From Opisthocomus hoazin (taxonomy: Eukaryota; Chordata; Aves; Opisthocomiformes; Opisthocomidae), in contig NC_134439.1 in NCBI RefSeq assembly GCF_030867145.1, forward strand, positions 7,725,379 to 7,789,378: 64,000 nucleotides of DNA, in the 5' to 3' direction. The notes below the pieces were generated by a model, which saw only the letters and a list, made by a program, of their open reading frames with translations, was not told the origin of the DNA and did no database searches. The position numbers were made by a program, and so were the translations under genes. Below are positions 9,498 to 21,174 of this stretch, piece after piece; within the stretch, counting starts at the first letter, position 1; every line of letters starts with the position of its first letter.

Positions 9498-11440
9498 ATC
9501 CTGTGGAAAGATGGACAGGCCACTTGGGAAGAGTACATGACTGTTGTCAAAGCATGCAGGGATGCAACGAGGAAGGCTAAGGTCCATCTGGAAGTGAATC
9601 TGGCAAGGGATGTCAAGGACAACAAGAAAAGCTTCTTCAAGTACATCAGCAGCAAAGGGAAGACTAGCGATAATGTGGGGCCGCTGCTGAACGAGGTGGG
9701 TGTCTCAGTGATGGGGGATGCAGAGAAGGCAGAGTTACTGAATGACTTCTTTGCCTCAGTCTTCAGTGCTAAGGCTGGCCCTCAGGAATCCCAGGCCATG
9801 AAGGTAAGAGAGGATGCCTGGCGAAAGGATGACCTTCCCTTGGTCAAGGAGCACTGTGTGAGAGATCACTTAAGCAATCTGGACACCTACAAATCCATGG
9901 GCCCCGATGGAATGCAAACAGGAATGCTGAGGGAGCTGGCAGATGTCATTGCTGAGCCACTCTCCATCATCTTTGAAAGGTCCTGGAGGACAGGAGAGGT
10001 GCCTGAGGACTGGAGAAAAGCCAGTGTCAGTCCAGGCTTCAAAAGGGCAAGAAGGAAGACCCAGGGAACTACAGGCCGGTCAGCCTCACCTCCATCCTGG
10101 GAAAGGTGATGGAGCAAGTCGTTCTAGAGGTCATCATTAAGCTAGTGAAGGAAAAGAAGGTTATCAGGAGTAGTCAACATGAGGAAACAAGTAGTCAGCC
10201 AAAGGGAAATCATGCTTGACCAATCTGATAACTTTCTACGCTGGCATAACTGGCTGAGTAGATGAGGGGAGAGCAGTGGATGTTGTCTACTTCGACTTCA
10301 GCAAGGCTTTTGACACGGTCTCCCATAACAGCCTCATAGGGAAGCTCAGGAAGTATGGGCTGGATGAGAGGTCGGTGAGGTGGTTTGAGACCAGGGTGAA
10401 TGGGAGAGCTCAGAGAGTTGTCATCAGCGGCGCTGAGTCTAGTTGGAGGCCTGTAACTAGTGGTGTCCCCCAGGGGTCAGTACTCAGCCCAGTCTTGTTT
10501 AACTTCCTCATCAATGATCTGGATGAAGGGTTAGAGTGTTCCCTCAACAAGTTTGTTGATGATACAGAACTGGGAGGAGTGATGGATACACCAGAAGGCT
10601 GTGCTACCATTCAGCGAGACCTGGACAGACTGGAGAGTTGGGTGCAGAGGAACTTGATGAAATTCAACAAGGGCAAGTGCGGGGTCCTGCACCTGGGAAG
10701 GAACAACTGAATGCACCAGTACAGGTTCGTGGTGGACCTGCTGGAGAGCAGCTCTATCGAGAGAGACCTGGTAGTGCTGGTGGACGACAAGCTGACCATG
10801 AGCCAGCAGTGTGTCCTAGTTGCCAAAAAGGCCAGTGGTATACTGGGGTGCATTAAGACAAGTGTGGTCAGCAGGTCGAGGGAGGTTCTTCTCCCCTTCT
10901 ACTCTGCCCTAGTGAGGCCCCATCTGGAGTACTCTGTCCAGTTCTGGGCTCCACAGTTCAAGACAGATCAGGAGCTACTGGAGAGAGTCCAGTGGAGGGC
11001 TACGAGGATGATGAGGGGACTGGAGCATCTGTCCTATGAGGAAAGGCTGAGGGAGATGTGCTTGTTTAGCCTGAAGAAGAGAAGGCTGAGAGGGGACCTT
11101 ATAGATGCCTATAAATATCTGCAGGGTGGGTGTCAGGAGGATGGGGCCAGATTTTCTTCAGTGGTGCCCAGCGACAGGACAAGGGGCAACAGGCACAAAC
11201 TGAAGCATAGGAAGTTCCGTCTGAACATGAGGAAGAACTTCTTCACTCTGAGGGTGACGGAGCACTGGAACAGGTTGCCCAGAGAGGTTGTGCATTCTCC
11301 TTCTCTGGAGATATTCAAGACTCACCTGGACAAGGTCCTGTGTAGTGTGCTCTAGGTGATCCTGATTTGGCAGGGGTTTGGACTAGATGATCCACAGAAG
11401 TCCATTCCAATGCCTACCATTCTGTGATTCTGTGATACTA
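9498..11440 (+). mobile_element. CR1 LINE, 5'-truncated, RT-bearing
   Basis: ORF2 of a chicken-repeat-1 type non-LTR retrotransposon. After a linker (GHLGRVHDC, then DATRKAKVHLEVNLARDV) come RT blocks [52 protein letters not shown] and the catalytic-site version [10 protein letters not shown] near 10,555. The C-terminal part ends naturally at 11,355 (DKVLCSVL). The 3' UTR ends in ATTCTGTGATTCTGTGATAC. The endonuclease part is absent. It is inactive: the frame shifts between about 10,040 and 10,270 and there is a stop at 10,708-10,710. Confidence 0.92.
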
Positions 11441-11533
11441 TGATCAGTTCTTTGGATTTCCTGTGCAAGCCACAGCGTCTGTCCTTTCCCTCACAGCGCA
11501 GTGACATCAAGCTTCGTGGTCCTTTCTTTCATT

Positions 11534-12998
11534 ACATCATCCTGCTGGAGAAAGTAGCTGCTCATGGATTGGATGGGTGTACTCTTCACTGGGTAAAGAA
11601 TTGGCTGAATGGCCAAGCCCAGCGAGTTGTGGTGAATGGAGCTAAATGCAGTTGGCGGCCGATCACGAGTGGTGTTCCCAAGGGCTCAGTTTTGAAGCCA
11701 TTGTAGAGGACAGGGACAAAAGCAGATTGCTGAAATAAACAGAAGAGAAAAATGCTGACCTAAACAGGACTTGTGGATGTGCGGAAGGAGCCGAGTACAT
11801 GATAAGGAATTAAAAACCAGTGGTTGTGTACTGTCAGCCAGCGCATGGACAGTGCCTGATCAGCAACCTTATTGGCTGACCTGATGTGTGATATGACTAC
11901 AGATTGGACAGAAGTAGAATAGGGAACCTCATGCAAATAGCTGCCTTATCGCAGTAGAAAGTTCCCAGGGAACTACTGTCCAGGTAAAGATGTATAAAGC
12001 ACTGCTTGCAAAATAAATTTTGTCTCGTAACACAAGCGGAGTCCATGCCGTTAAATGCCACAGGCCAGTCTTGTTTAGTATCTTTGTCAATGGTCTGGAT
12101 GAGGTGACTGAGTGCTCCCTCGGTATCTTTGCGGATGACACCAAGTTGGCCAGGAATGTTGATCTGCTTGAGGGTGGGAAGGTACTGCAGAGGGATTTGG
12201 ACAGGCTGGATCGATGGGCCGAGATCAATTGTATGAGGTTCAACAAGGCCAAGTGCTGGGTCCTGCACTTGGGTCACAACAACCCCATGCAACGCTACAG
12301 GCTTGGGGAAAAGTGGCTGGAAAGCTGCCCGGCAGCAAAGGACCTGGGCTTACCGGCTGACAGCTGGCTGAACATAAGCCAGCAGTGTGCCCAGGTGGCC
12401 AAGAAGGCCAACGTCATCCTGGCCTATGTCAGGAATACTGTGGCCAGCAGGAGCAGGGAAGTGATTGTGCCCCTTCACTCAGCACAGGTGAGGCCGCACC
12501 TCGAATATTGTGTTCAGTTTTGGGCCCCTCACTACAAAAAGGACATGGAGTTGCTGGAGCATGTCCAGAGAAGAGCAATGGGGCTGGTGAAGAGTCTAGA
12601 GAACAGGTCTAATGAGAAGAGGCTAAGGGAACTGAGATTGTTTAGTCTAGAGAAGAGGAGGCTTCTTGCTCTGTACAACTACCTGAAAGGTGGTGGTAGT
12701 GAGGCAGGTGTTGGTCTCTTCTCCCCAGTAACTAGCGATAGGACGAGATGAGATGGCCTCAAGTTGCATCAGGGGAGTTTTAGAGTGGATATTAGGAAAA
12801 ATATTTTACTGAAAGAGAGGTCAGGCATTGGAACAGGCTGCCCAGGAAAGTGATGGAGTCACCATCCCTGGAGGTGTTCAAAAAACATGTAGATATGGCA
12901 CTTCCGAACAAGGTATAGCAGGCATGGTGGTGTTGGATTGATGGTTGGACTGGATGGTTTTAGAGGTCTTTTCCAACCTTAACGATTCTATGATTCTA
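11534..12998 (+). mobile_element. CR1 LINE, second subfamily, split by an LTR
   Basis: ORF2 similarity runs from EKVAAHGLDGCTLHWVKNWL through SGVPKGSVL, is interrupted at 11,701-12,062 by an LTR, and resumes at [13 protein letters not shown] and [18 protein letters not shown] to near the C-terminal SDRTR. The tail ends in ATTCTATGATTCTATGAAC, a different terminal repeat from the CR1 at 9.5 kb. The 5' end is truncated, and the ORF has small disruptions near the 3' end. Confidence 0.9.
11701..12062 (+). mobile_element. solo LTR nested in CR1
   Basis: About 360 bases interrupt CR1 ORF2. The element starts TTGTAGAGG and ends GCCACA. It has a TATA-like TGTATAAAGCAC (about 11,989), a poly(A)-signal-like AAATAAA (about 12,012) and imperfect flanking repeats AGCCA/GGCCA. 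I infer an endogenous-retrovirus solo LTR of unassigned family in plus orientation, younger than the CR1 it splits. Confidence 0.65.
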
Positions 12999-13720
12999 TG
13001 AACTCAATGTAGATACAGGCAGGTCAGGTGGCGAAGGGCCCCATCCAGGCACTGCTTGACCAGCCCCATGCTGATGTTCACCAGGTTGACCTCTCATCAC
13101 CCAGGACACCTGGTGGCAACATAGTTGAGAGTGGGGCTGCCACACGATGGCAGCAGTTTCCCCCACTGCAATTGAAATCATGCTCTTGGCTGGCCTCAAG
13201 TAATGTCACAGCCTGGGAGCCTTGCATTCTGCTCCCCAGAGGCCAGGGCCTGCCACCTGCAGCTTGCTGACTTGCTCCAGCTGGGAGGCAGAGTCCCTCC
13301 TGGCCTTGGCCAGAACACAGGAACAGGGTGTCATGGCTCCCAAAGTCTCTCAGGCCCTGATGATCACGAAGGTGGTCAGTGTCCTCTCTGAGGGGGAGAG
13401 GCATTTCCCAAACAACTCTGGGGGAAAGGAGCGGAGAGAAGCCACAGCGCCCAGAGCACACTCTCAACGTGCTTGCCTAAGAAGTGAGAGCTGCTCCGGA
13501 AAGACCCATTGGGTAGTGCTGGAAATGTGCTCCTGCAGGGGTGCGCACAGGGGTTGCACTGGACTGCAGCATGACCCTAGGGAAGATATGGGCGGAAGGC
13601 CATTGGGGTGATGGGGGAAAATTGAATTCAGGGTCTCTGTCGGCTGGCCCTGAAGGAACCTCAAATTTCCTGCGGGCCAGGGGCTGATGTTGCTGCTGTG
13701 CCCTGAGCTAAGCATTTCAC
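12999..13720. other. unassigned intergenic sequence
   Basis: No gene or known repeat is recognised. Short open frames on both strands overlap each other and lack domains. It is moderately GC-rich. Confidence 0.35.
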
Positions 13721-13721
13721 A

Positions 13722-13921
13722 GCATCACAGAATCACTGAGGTTGGAAGGCACCTCTGGAGATACCCGGTCCAGTGCTCCTGCTCAAGCAGGCTCAGATAG
13801 AGCGTGTTGTCTAGAACTATGTCCAGACAGGTTTTGACTGTCTCCACAGATGTAACTTCACAACCTCTCTGAACAACCTATTCCGATGTTTGACCACTAC
13901 CACAGTGAGAAAGTTTTTCTT
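13722..13921 (-). mobile_element. CR1 3'-end fragment
   Basis: The plus strand begins CACAGCATCACAGAATCACT, the reverse complement of a CR1 tail, followed by GAGGTTGGAAGGCACCTCTGG and the typical 3' part of ORF2. Only about 200 bases remain. Confidence 0.8.
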
Positions 13922-14084
13922 TGGGAGCTGAGGATGCAAAACAAGGAAGGGACACAGCAGTTGCTAATGCCCAGCAAGGGCTCTGCAGAGTGAGCAGAGC
14001 CCCTGTGCCCCCTTTCCAGCACTCTTCCCTCCCTGTAGAGTCTGCAGCTCGCAGGGTGTCTCAGTGGACCCCTATAACTTGGAG

Positions 14085-14536
14085 ACAGTCAAGCGGAGAG
14101 CTACGAACATGATTAGTAGACTGGAGCACCTCTCCTCTGAGTAAAGGCTGCGGGATCTGGGCTTGTTTAGCCTGAAGCAGAGAAGGCTGAGAGGTGAATC
14201 TTACACATGCTTACAAAAATCTTAAGGGTGGGTGTCAGGAGGATGAGGCCAGACCCTTTTCCAGTGGTGGCCAGTGACAGGACAAGAGGCAATGGGCACA
14301 AACTGAAGCAGAAGAAGTTTCATCTGAACTTGAGGATGAACTTGTTTCCTTTGAGGGTGACAGAGCACTGGAAGAGGCTGCCCAGAGAGGTTGTGGAGTC
14401 TCCTTCTCTGGAGATATTCAAAACCCGCCTGGACAAGGTCCTGTGAAACCTGCTCTGGGTGAACCTGCTTTGGCACAGGGTTTGGACTAGATGATCCTCA
14501 GAGGTGCCTTCCAACCCCTACCATTCTGTGATTCGG
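14085..14536 (+). mobile_element. CR1 3'-end fragment
   Basis: This holds the C-terminal ORF2 part ([48 protein letters not shown]) and a 3' UTR ending ACCATTCTGTGATTC. It carries frameshifts and is 5'-truncated. Confidence 0.85.
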
Positions 14537-16118
14537 AGAAAACCCACAAGAGGAGAAGTCTGTCCTTACAGTTGCTGGTGGGAACTGGCTGTGGAGCAGG
14601 GCATGCTCAAGCCCCCACTGCAACCAGTCCAGAGGTGCCCTCTTCTGTCTACTGCTGAGTGATGACCTTTCCAGGGGATGGGCCATCTCCTAGGCCACTC
14701 TGGGGATGCTGAGGGGTCCCACTGCCATACTGCGGGGAAGAAGAAAGCAACTGTGGTGTGGGCATGGTGGAGTGCATGTCAGTACTGCCAGAGCAGAGAG
14801 GCAGCAGGGCTGGGGGAGCTGGCTTAGGGACAGGGTGCAATAAATGTGGGTAGTGGTGTTTCCAGGAAAGGAAGTCTGCTGGGAAAGGGAGGCTGGGGCA
14901 GCCTGGAAACGCTGCCACCAGTCAAATGGACTTGGCAGGAATCACACTCGAGGAGTCAGAGCAGGCAGCTGCACCCTTTCCAGATGAAAGACTTCGTTTG
15001 GCAAATGCCAAACACTTTTGCAGAAAGCTTGCCTTTAAGGAAAAGCTTCTCAGAGTGGAGCCCCTGGGTGGCTTTCTTTGTGTAGTGATGCCAGATGATG
15101 CTGGAGTTCCCCTCTCCTTCCCCAGACCTAGGGGCCCTGAAGCTGGGTGTCCTGCATCTCAGCCAAGGACAAACGCCAGGGAACTGCTGTTTCCAGGCAA
15201 TCTCCTGTTTGAGGTTTTGGGGGAGGAGCTTATGCCACAGCCGGATTCCTATAGTGCTGCTGCTGGAGGGGATCCTCGTCTCTTTCCAGTGTTGGGGCTG
15301 TTTTCTGGTGCCATTGGCTCCAGCCCTGATGTTCACCACCTTCCTCCTCCCAGCCTGCCCAGGTGCTCATTCCTTTCCCCGTAGCTCCTAGGTCTGGACA
15401 AGGGCCAATCACGGGAGAGGGCTCCCCCATCCCCACAGAGCCAGCAGAATCCTGTAACTTCAAAGCTTTTACTTGAGTCAGGAGCAAGGACCCTGGGAAA
15501 CAGCTCAGTCCTTCAAGGCTGCCTGGAGGCAACATGAAAAGAGTTGACCTGGGTTTGGGGCACTCCTCAATGAGACTGGAGTGCTGTGGCTCTGTCCGTG
15601 TCCCCTCAGACAACAAGGGGCTGAGACCACGTCAGTGCCTGGCACTGTTGTGGAGGGGTGTCACTACGGGCCTTAGGACCAGCTGTGAGGTCAGGCTCAA
15701 CTACGTACACACACATACTCATCTGCACTAACACATACCCAACACGCACAACGGTGCACAAATAGATACAGAGACTTATCTGTACAATCTTCTATGGCAG
15801 GCTCATGTCAGTCCTGGTGCTCAAGTCTGACAGCTCATGCTGCTTGGAGCGGTATCTCACATGGGTTGGAGTCGATCAGTATTTTCTGTATCACCCAACA
15901 ACACTGTAGTGACAGTCAGTTTCTCATTCAGAAGGAGGAGACAAACTTTCTTGCTTCTCATTCTGCTTGTGCTTCTTACCAAATATTTTCCACATAATTC
16001 AAGCCACATTATCTGCCCATGCCTGGTACTTCAGCATTTAATTTCTCCTAGCCTTGAATTAGCTCTCTTTGTGTGGCTTCAAGGACCTTGCCCACTCCTA
16101 CATATGTAGATCTCATTT
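14537..16118. other. unassigned intergenic sequence
   Basis: No supported gene. An open frame at 14,926-15,384 (152 residues, plus) lacks recognisable domains. A CA/TA-rich low-complexity patch lies at 15,705-15,770. It resembles patches about 700 bases upstream of the other keratin genes (20,320-20,390; 28,510-28,660). Confidence 0.35.
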
Positions 16119-16265
16119 TCATAGAATGATACAATCACACAATGGCTTGGTTTGGAAGGCACCTATAAAGACCATCTTGTGCAATTCCTCTGTCACGGGC
16201 AGGAACATCTTTCATCAGATGAGATGCTGAAAGCCTCATCCAGCCTCATTTTGTCTTCTTGAATA
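16119..16265 (-). mobile_element. CR1 3'-end fragment
   Basis: The sequence ATAGAATGATACAATCACAC followed by TTTGGAAGGCACCTATAAAG is the reverse complement of a diverged CR1 terminus. Only about 150 bases are recognisable. Confidence 0.65.
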
Positions 16266-16699
16266 ATTCTAGAAGAGAAGATACAAATGGTTTCTTTTTC
16301 TTTCTTCTTCTCAACAGTTTATATAAGAACAACACATCAAAAGGAACATGCAGACATCAAAAAAGGTGCGTGGAGTCTTAGTGCTCCTTTTATGCCCACT
16401 GGTTCTTACATGAAAACAATGTCAATTGCCAGCAGAACAATTAAATTGGCAGGCTAGGAGCACCTGGAGCCCTTCTTGTCACCAGGATATTAAAAAACCC
16501 CAAACCAAAGTGCCCCAGGCTGGCATCACCTGCCGCCACTGGATCCATCTGGCACTTAGTCCATGTCTTCTGCCCACACTGGTGCATCCTTGCCCCAGAA
16601 ATCCTGGGGCCTCTCATCCCAGCAGTCAAAAGCAGCGTCCCTGACAGATTGGGCATTACATAAAGCAGGAAATGCAAGGGAAGTGTGAGGGGAAATAGC

Positions 16700-16836
16700 A
16701 ACACATGCCATGTCATTACCCGGGAAGTTTCCGTTTCTTAGGAGCGTGCAGGAAAATTGTTGTTTATTCAGCAGCTGCCTTTGTGCCTGAGGCAGTGTGA
16801 AGGCAATATAGAAGTCAGTCCAACTTGCCGCTCTCT
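16700..16836 (+). promoter_or_regulatory. proximal promoter of keratin gene K1
   Basis: Aligned with the other keratin genes, this region keeps a CATGTCATTACC block and GAAAATTGTTG (GTCAGAAAATTGTTAC in K3), then CCTGAGGCAGTG and a TATA-position element TATAGAA at 16,807-16,813 in place of TATAAAA. The predicted transcription start is about 30 bases further on. The changed TATA may weaken it. Confidence 0.55.
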
Positions 16837-16873
16837 CAACCACTGCTGTCACCTCCTTCTCCTTGGGAGCCAG
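16837..16873 (+). other. K1 non-coding exon 1
   Basis: A short untranslated first exon ends GGGAGCCAG before donor GTGAGT at 16,874. It matches exon 1 of K2-K4 in position and sequence (CTCCTTCT-TTGGGA). The 5' boundary is inferred from the TATA position only. Confidence 0.6.
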
Positions 16874-17278
16874 GTGAGTTGGAACCCCCTTTCTCCTCCA
16901 TCACCTCCCGTAGGATGGGGTCTCGCCTTCAAGGACCACTCAGCTGACGCCTACCCCTTGGTCTTACGTTAGTGCTCTGAGATCGTGGTTGTGGGAGAGG
17001 GCAGAGGAGAGACAGTCTGTCATGGAGAGAGGCTTAGGCTGGTCTGAGGTGGTTCTTTGCTACAGGCTAGGCAGGAGGATCGCTGGGCAGGGCTGCTATC
17101 CAAATGAACCCACTGAGCTCAGGCAAAAAAGCCCCTGTTCCCTCCTGCACATCCTCCACCTCCCCACACAGCATGTTCCTTGGCTTCCTTTTGGTGGGGT
17201 TGCAGGCTGTTCCTGAGATGTCCCTGTGCTCTGCTTCCTCCCTGCTCTCTCTCCCAGGTGTACCACCTGCCCAGAAAC

Positions 17279-17587
17279 ATGTCCTGCTACAACAGGTGCC
17301 TGCCATGCTGGCCCTGCGGCCCAACCCCACTGGCCAACAGCTGCAATGAGCCCTGTGTCAGGCAGTGCAAGCCTTCCACTGTTGCCAACGAGCCCTCTCA
17401 CGTGGTGTTCATTCTTCCTGGCCGCATCCTCAGCTCCTTCCCGCAGAACACTGCTGTGGGCTCCTCCACCTCTGCTGCTCTTGGCAGCATCCTCAGCTGT
17501 AACGGAGTCCCCATCAACTCTGAGTGCTGTGACCTCTCCTGCATCACCAGCCAATACTGTGGCAGCAGAAGGTGTCCCCCTTGCTAA
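17279..17587 (+). CDS. feather-type beta-keratin K1
   Basis: A 102-residue corneous beta-protein, the structural filament protein of feather and other bird skin appendages, made in keratinising epidermal cells. The single coding exon begins after acceptor CTCTCCCAG (ending 17,257); the start is the conserved ATG-TCC-TGC. The Cys-rich amino end ([20 protein letters not shown]) and the [19 protein letters not shown] stretch are typical, and the protein ends CPPC. The central beta-sheet core differs from K2-K4 at positions that are otherwise identical: [19 protein letters not shown], with Ala, Asn, His and Arg in place of Val, Ile, Pro and Pro. The frame is intact, but the core and TATA changes suggest a divergent or weakening copy. 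Confidence 0.93.
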   Translation: MSCYNRCLPCWPCGPTPLANSCNEPCVRQCKPSTVANEPSHVVFILPGRILSSFPQNTAVGSSTSAALGSILSCNGVPINSECCDLSCITSQYCGSRRCPPC

Positions 17588-18011
17588 AGCCACTGGTGAC
17601 AGCACAGACAAGGAGCCCCAGGAACCCAGAAGATGATGCTAGACTGAACAACGGAGGTCATGGCCCTTGCTCTGAGAGGGGCTGAGCATGCCCCACTGCT
17701 CCTGCAAACAGTGTCAGCCCTTTGGAAGGGGCCAACTTGGGCTTGCTGAAAACATGGCCATTGCCTCTCATCCCCTCCCTCCACTGTCTCCTTTCCCTCC
17801 ATTTCCTTTGTTGCTTTCTGCTCACTTGTCCATGAGACCCACCAAAGCCAGCTTAAGGGGGACCTGCCTGTCCCTCTCCGTGTGTGGGGCAGACAGAGGA
17901 CTACCCTGTGGAAACTGTCCCTTGATCATGGGGCACTGACTCTTGGCTGCCCATGGTGATCCTTTCCCTGTGGACTCCCCTCCGAGACATCTTGTTTCCT
18001 TCTTTGGACTC

Positions 18012-18017
18012 ATTAAA
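18012..18017 (+). terminator. K1 poly(A) signal
   Basis: ATTAAA lies inside GGACTCATTAAACT, the same context as in K2-K4, about 430 bases after the stop codon. Confidence 0.75.
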
Positions 18018-18159
18018 CTCTGCTGCATTCCAGCCTCCAGCTCTGTGTGGTCCTTTCCTCTCTGGATCATCTCTAAAGCTGTCCAGAGAGCAGGAGGTAT
18101 GCTGGGACGCTTTCTCATTCTGAGAGGACTGAGAGGGCAGGAAACAGTCTGTGGGCCTC

Positions 18160-18340
18160 CTTCAGTCCCTGCCCTTGAAGCTGAGGACAACATCTCTGGC
18201 TACTCCACAGCCAGTGACCATCAACCCTTCCCTTGCTGCATCTCTACCCAGAAATATTCCCCTTAGTCTCCGAGCATACCCTACAGATGGTGATCCCAAC
18301 TTGTTCTGTCTTCATGGGAGGACCCCAGGACTGCAGGAGG
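18160..18340 (+). promoter_or_regulatory. conserved block downstream of K1
   Basis: Beyond the poly(A) site, a block around TGGCTACTCCACAGCCAGTG matches 22,275-22,420 after K2 and 30,435-30,560 after K3. It shows that each keratin duplication included more than the transcript. It could be a shared enhancer, an insulator or passive homology. Confidence 0.45.
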
Positions 18341-18499
18341 CTCTGGGAGTTCAGCAGCCCCACAAGCCCTCAAGGCAGTTTGTCTTGCTCTGGATGGAGC
18401 TGTGCTGGGGCAGAAGGCTCAGGCAGAAGATGGTCGTGAGGATGGAAGGAGGCGATGGGAGGACAAATCACCTTGGCTAGAGACCAGAACCTCCTCCTC

Positions 18500-18856
18500 C
18501 TCACCTTCAACCCCCGTCTCCAGAAAGAGGGATTATGGCATGCATCCAAGGGCAAGGACAGCTAGGGCAAGTTCCCTGTTCTTCCGTCACACCCACACTG
18601 TGCAGCCCAGCGGTTCATTACACAGATTTTCAGGGCTGAGGTGTCTTGCAGAAAAAAAAAATAAAGAAACTGTTATGGCCCAGCCTGAACCTGCTCTATT
18701 GTCTGTTGCCACAACAAAAGGGCTGATTTGTTACAACCTGCTGTCATAACAGGGGGAATGGAGACTACGAATGGGCAAGACACATGTCTGGTGTGAAGTT
18801 TCTGCTGGGGAAAGGAGACAAAAGGTGTTTTTCCCTAAGTGGTTAAATGGCTGAGT
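18500..18856. other. unassigned intergenic sequence
   Basis: No gene seen. A short A-rich tract (GCAGAAAAAAAAAATAAAG) lies at about 18,650. Confidence 0.3.
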
Positions 18857-18990
18857 TTGAGCCAGCATTCACTCCTTTTTGGAGGTGGTTGGAACTGGCT
18901 CTGTCAGGCACGGGGGCAGTGCCTGGACTCTTCTCACAAGAGGACACAATTGCAACCTCCACACCACTACCAAAATCTTACTTCATATGA
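18857..18990 (-). mobile_element. LTR end fragment
   Basis: The sequence resembles the right end of the LTR at 39,566-40,707 (GGCTCTGTCAGGCACGGGGG, TTCTCACA, CACCACTACCAAAATCTTA). Only one end is recognisable; it is a degraded fossil in minus orientation. Confidence 0.45.
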
Positions 18991-20400
18991 GTGGGAAAAA
19001 CAGAGAATAAAATAAATTTATGTTAATAACAAACTCACCAGATAAACAACAGTTCAGGCTTCAATAAGGTGTAGATGCAACTTTGAATAATCTTAAGAGA
19101 AATAATATGATTAGTCATGCTTAAAGATTTGGAAAGAAATGCTCCACAAATACCACCATCTAATGTCCTCGGTAGATCCTTTTCATGTCTTCGGCAAGTT
19201 GAACGGATGGAGCTGGTTATAGTTATTTCCATAATGCTATTATCATCGAATCCTAACTGCTGTATTTCACATTATTCTCTTTGGCCTCTTTGACCTCCCA
19301 GGGCACTTTCCCCAAGAAATTCTATCTGGCAGATCCCCAAGGGGACAAAAATCTTCTCTTATGAAGTGCAGGGTTACAGCTTTGCCTTCTGTTTTGCAAA
19401 CTCCAGACACGAGAGCTATCCCAGCTTTTCTGCAAAACCCCAACAAGATCATAGCTCTGCAAGTGTGCAAAGACTTTCAAGTTGTCAGTCAGTCAGAGTT
19501 CAGAATGAGGTCTCCTGATAGTAATTGAGGTTATGCAAAGTCCAATGATCACCAGGTGTGCTCATAGAGATGAGGAAGGTCTCAGGTCAAGCTGGGAAGT
19601 CACGTGCATGTCAGGGTCCGAAGTGCGATCAGTGCTATCCATGTCCAGACACAGGCACAAATGTGTCACCACTGGAGCTGTAACTCCGGTTGGGGCCAAG
19701 CATTCGAACTTCAGTGCACCCATGGGAAGCTCCTCCCATGGGAAAGGGAGTCAGTCCTGGCTGAAGCCTCCCAGCAGCACTACCTGGGAATGGTCTCAGC
19801 AAGGCCAACAAAGGGAAGGGGGCCCTCAGCTGAGCTACCTCTGGGTTGTATCAGTGCTGTATCTCAAAGCCAAGCAACATCTGCACCCCTGTCCCTTTAG
19901 TCCAATACCCATTTGGTGTGAGGTCTTGGCCCTTGCCTAGCTCATCAGCAGGCTGATGAGCTGTAAAAGCGCATCTGGCATTGACATGTACATGAGGAGC
20001 CTGTGTCCTAGCCCAGTGACCAGCAACACTGCACCCTAAGGGGCTCCACTCAGTGACACAGGTCTACATGAAGTAGGCAGGCTTGCTTGGCCTTTCTTTC
20101 TTCACAAAGCAAGAAATGATGGGTGCAGGAGGCAGACACTGCATTTCATTGCTAGTTCTCAGTGAACCTCCGTACCAGGGTGAAGCCATAACCAGTCAGC
20201 TGTAGATTCCATTCAGCCACCGTTAATTATGTCAGGAGGAACCTGCTACTCTGTGTATCTTGTCAACACACCAAGGAAAGGTCTACCTACTCTGACCTGA
20301 ATATGCCCTCTTGGAGTGTCACACAAGTACAGACAGACACACATGTGCTCATGCACACCTTCATGGAATAATGCAAAAGTCTGTGTGCTCACATAAAGCC
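18991..20400. other. unassigned intergenic sequence between K1 and K2
   Basis: AT-rich at 18,990-19,260, then mixed. No gene or repeat could be supported. A CA-rich low-complexity patch at 20,318-20,360 is in the same relative position as patches upstream of the other keratin genes. Confidence 0.3.
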
Positions 20401-20979
20401 AGCCTATAGTCCAGCACTAACGAAAATAAAAGCAGGAAAATATCAGCAACTGTGGACTCTGCTGAGGAGATGCTGGGACCACTCTGACAGAACCGGAGTC
20501 AAGCACCCTGGGAGAAAACGCAGGCCCCAGACGTGCTCCTGGTGACCTGCAGGGACTGCACAGGGAGGGAATGAGGCAAATGAGCCCAGTAAAATGTTCC
20601 CAACAGCATTGGGAGTGTTGCAGTAGGGTCCAACACTCCCAGCAGAAGCCCACCTGCGTGCAACAAGGAGCAACCACCAGAGAGAGGTGGGAGGAGCAAG
20701 AGAAAAGGATGTGGCATGTCATCTTACATGGGAATTCTTGTGCATGCAGACAGGAAGCGGGAGAGCACTGCCTGTTTCCTGACAACTTTGCCACAAACAA
20801 GCCCACAGGAATGACCCAGGTGCATGTCACCTACCTGCACGGGATGCCACCGGCACTTGAGCTGAGTCTTCTGCCTGCAATCATGTCTTTCTGTCCTGGA
20901 AATTCAACAGACTCTCATTCTGGAAATTACAGAAGCCTTCCTATGGGGAAGCACGTGGCATTATCCAGGAAATGAAAAG

Positions 20980-21137
20980 GCAGCAGCGCAGGAAGCCAGG
21001 ACACAGCCCATGCGATTAGCTGAGTTGATTTGCGTTTCACGTGAACTTGTCAGAAAATTATTACTTCCCCAAAGGCTGCCTCTGGGCCTGAGGCAGTGCA
21101 GGACTACTACAAAAGGCAGTACAACTCTTGGCTCACT
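20980..21137 (+). promoter_or_regulatory. proximal promoter of keratin gene K2
   Basis: This keeps GAACTTGTCAGAAAATTATTAC and CCTGAGGCAGTGCAGG in line with K1 and K3. At the TATA position the sequence is TACAAAA (21,108-21,114) rather than TATAAAA, a non-consensus box. Confidence 0.55.
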
Positions 21138-21174
21138 CATTCACTTCCCTTGCCTCCTTCTTGTTGGGAATCAG
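21138..21174 (+). other. K2 non-coding exon 1
   Basis: Short untranslated exon ending GGGAATCAG before donor GTGAGT at 21,175, aligned with exon 1 of the other three keratin genes. The 5' end is inferred. Confidence 0.6.

Noticed and set aside
14926-15384. 152-codon plus-strand open frame
   Set aside because: No recognisable domain, promoter, splice context or paralogue elsewhere in the window.
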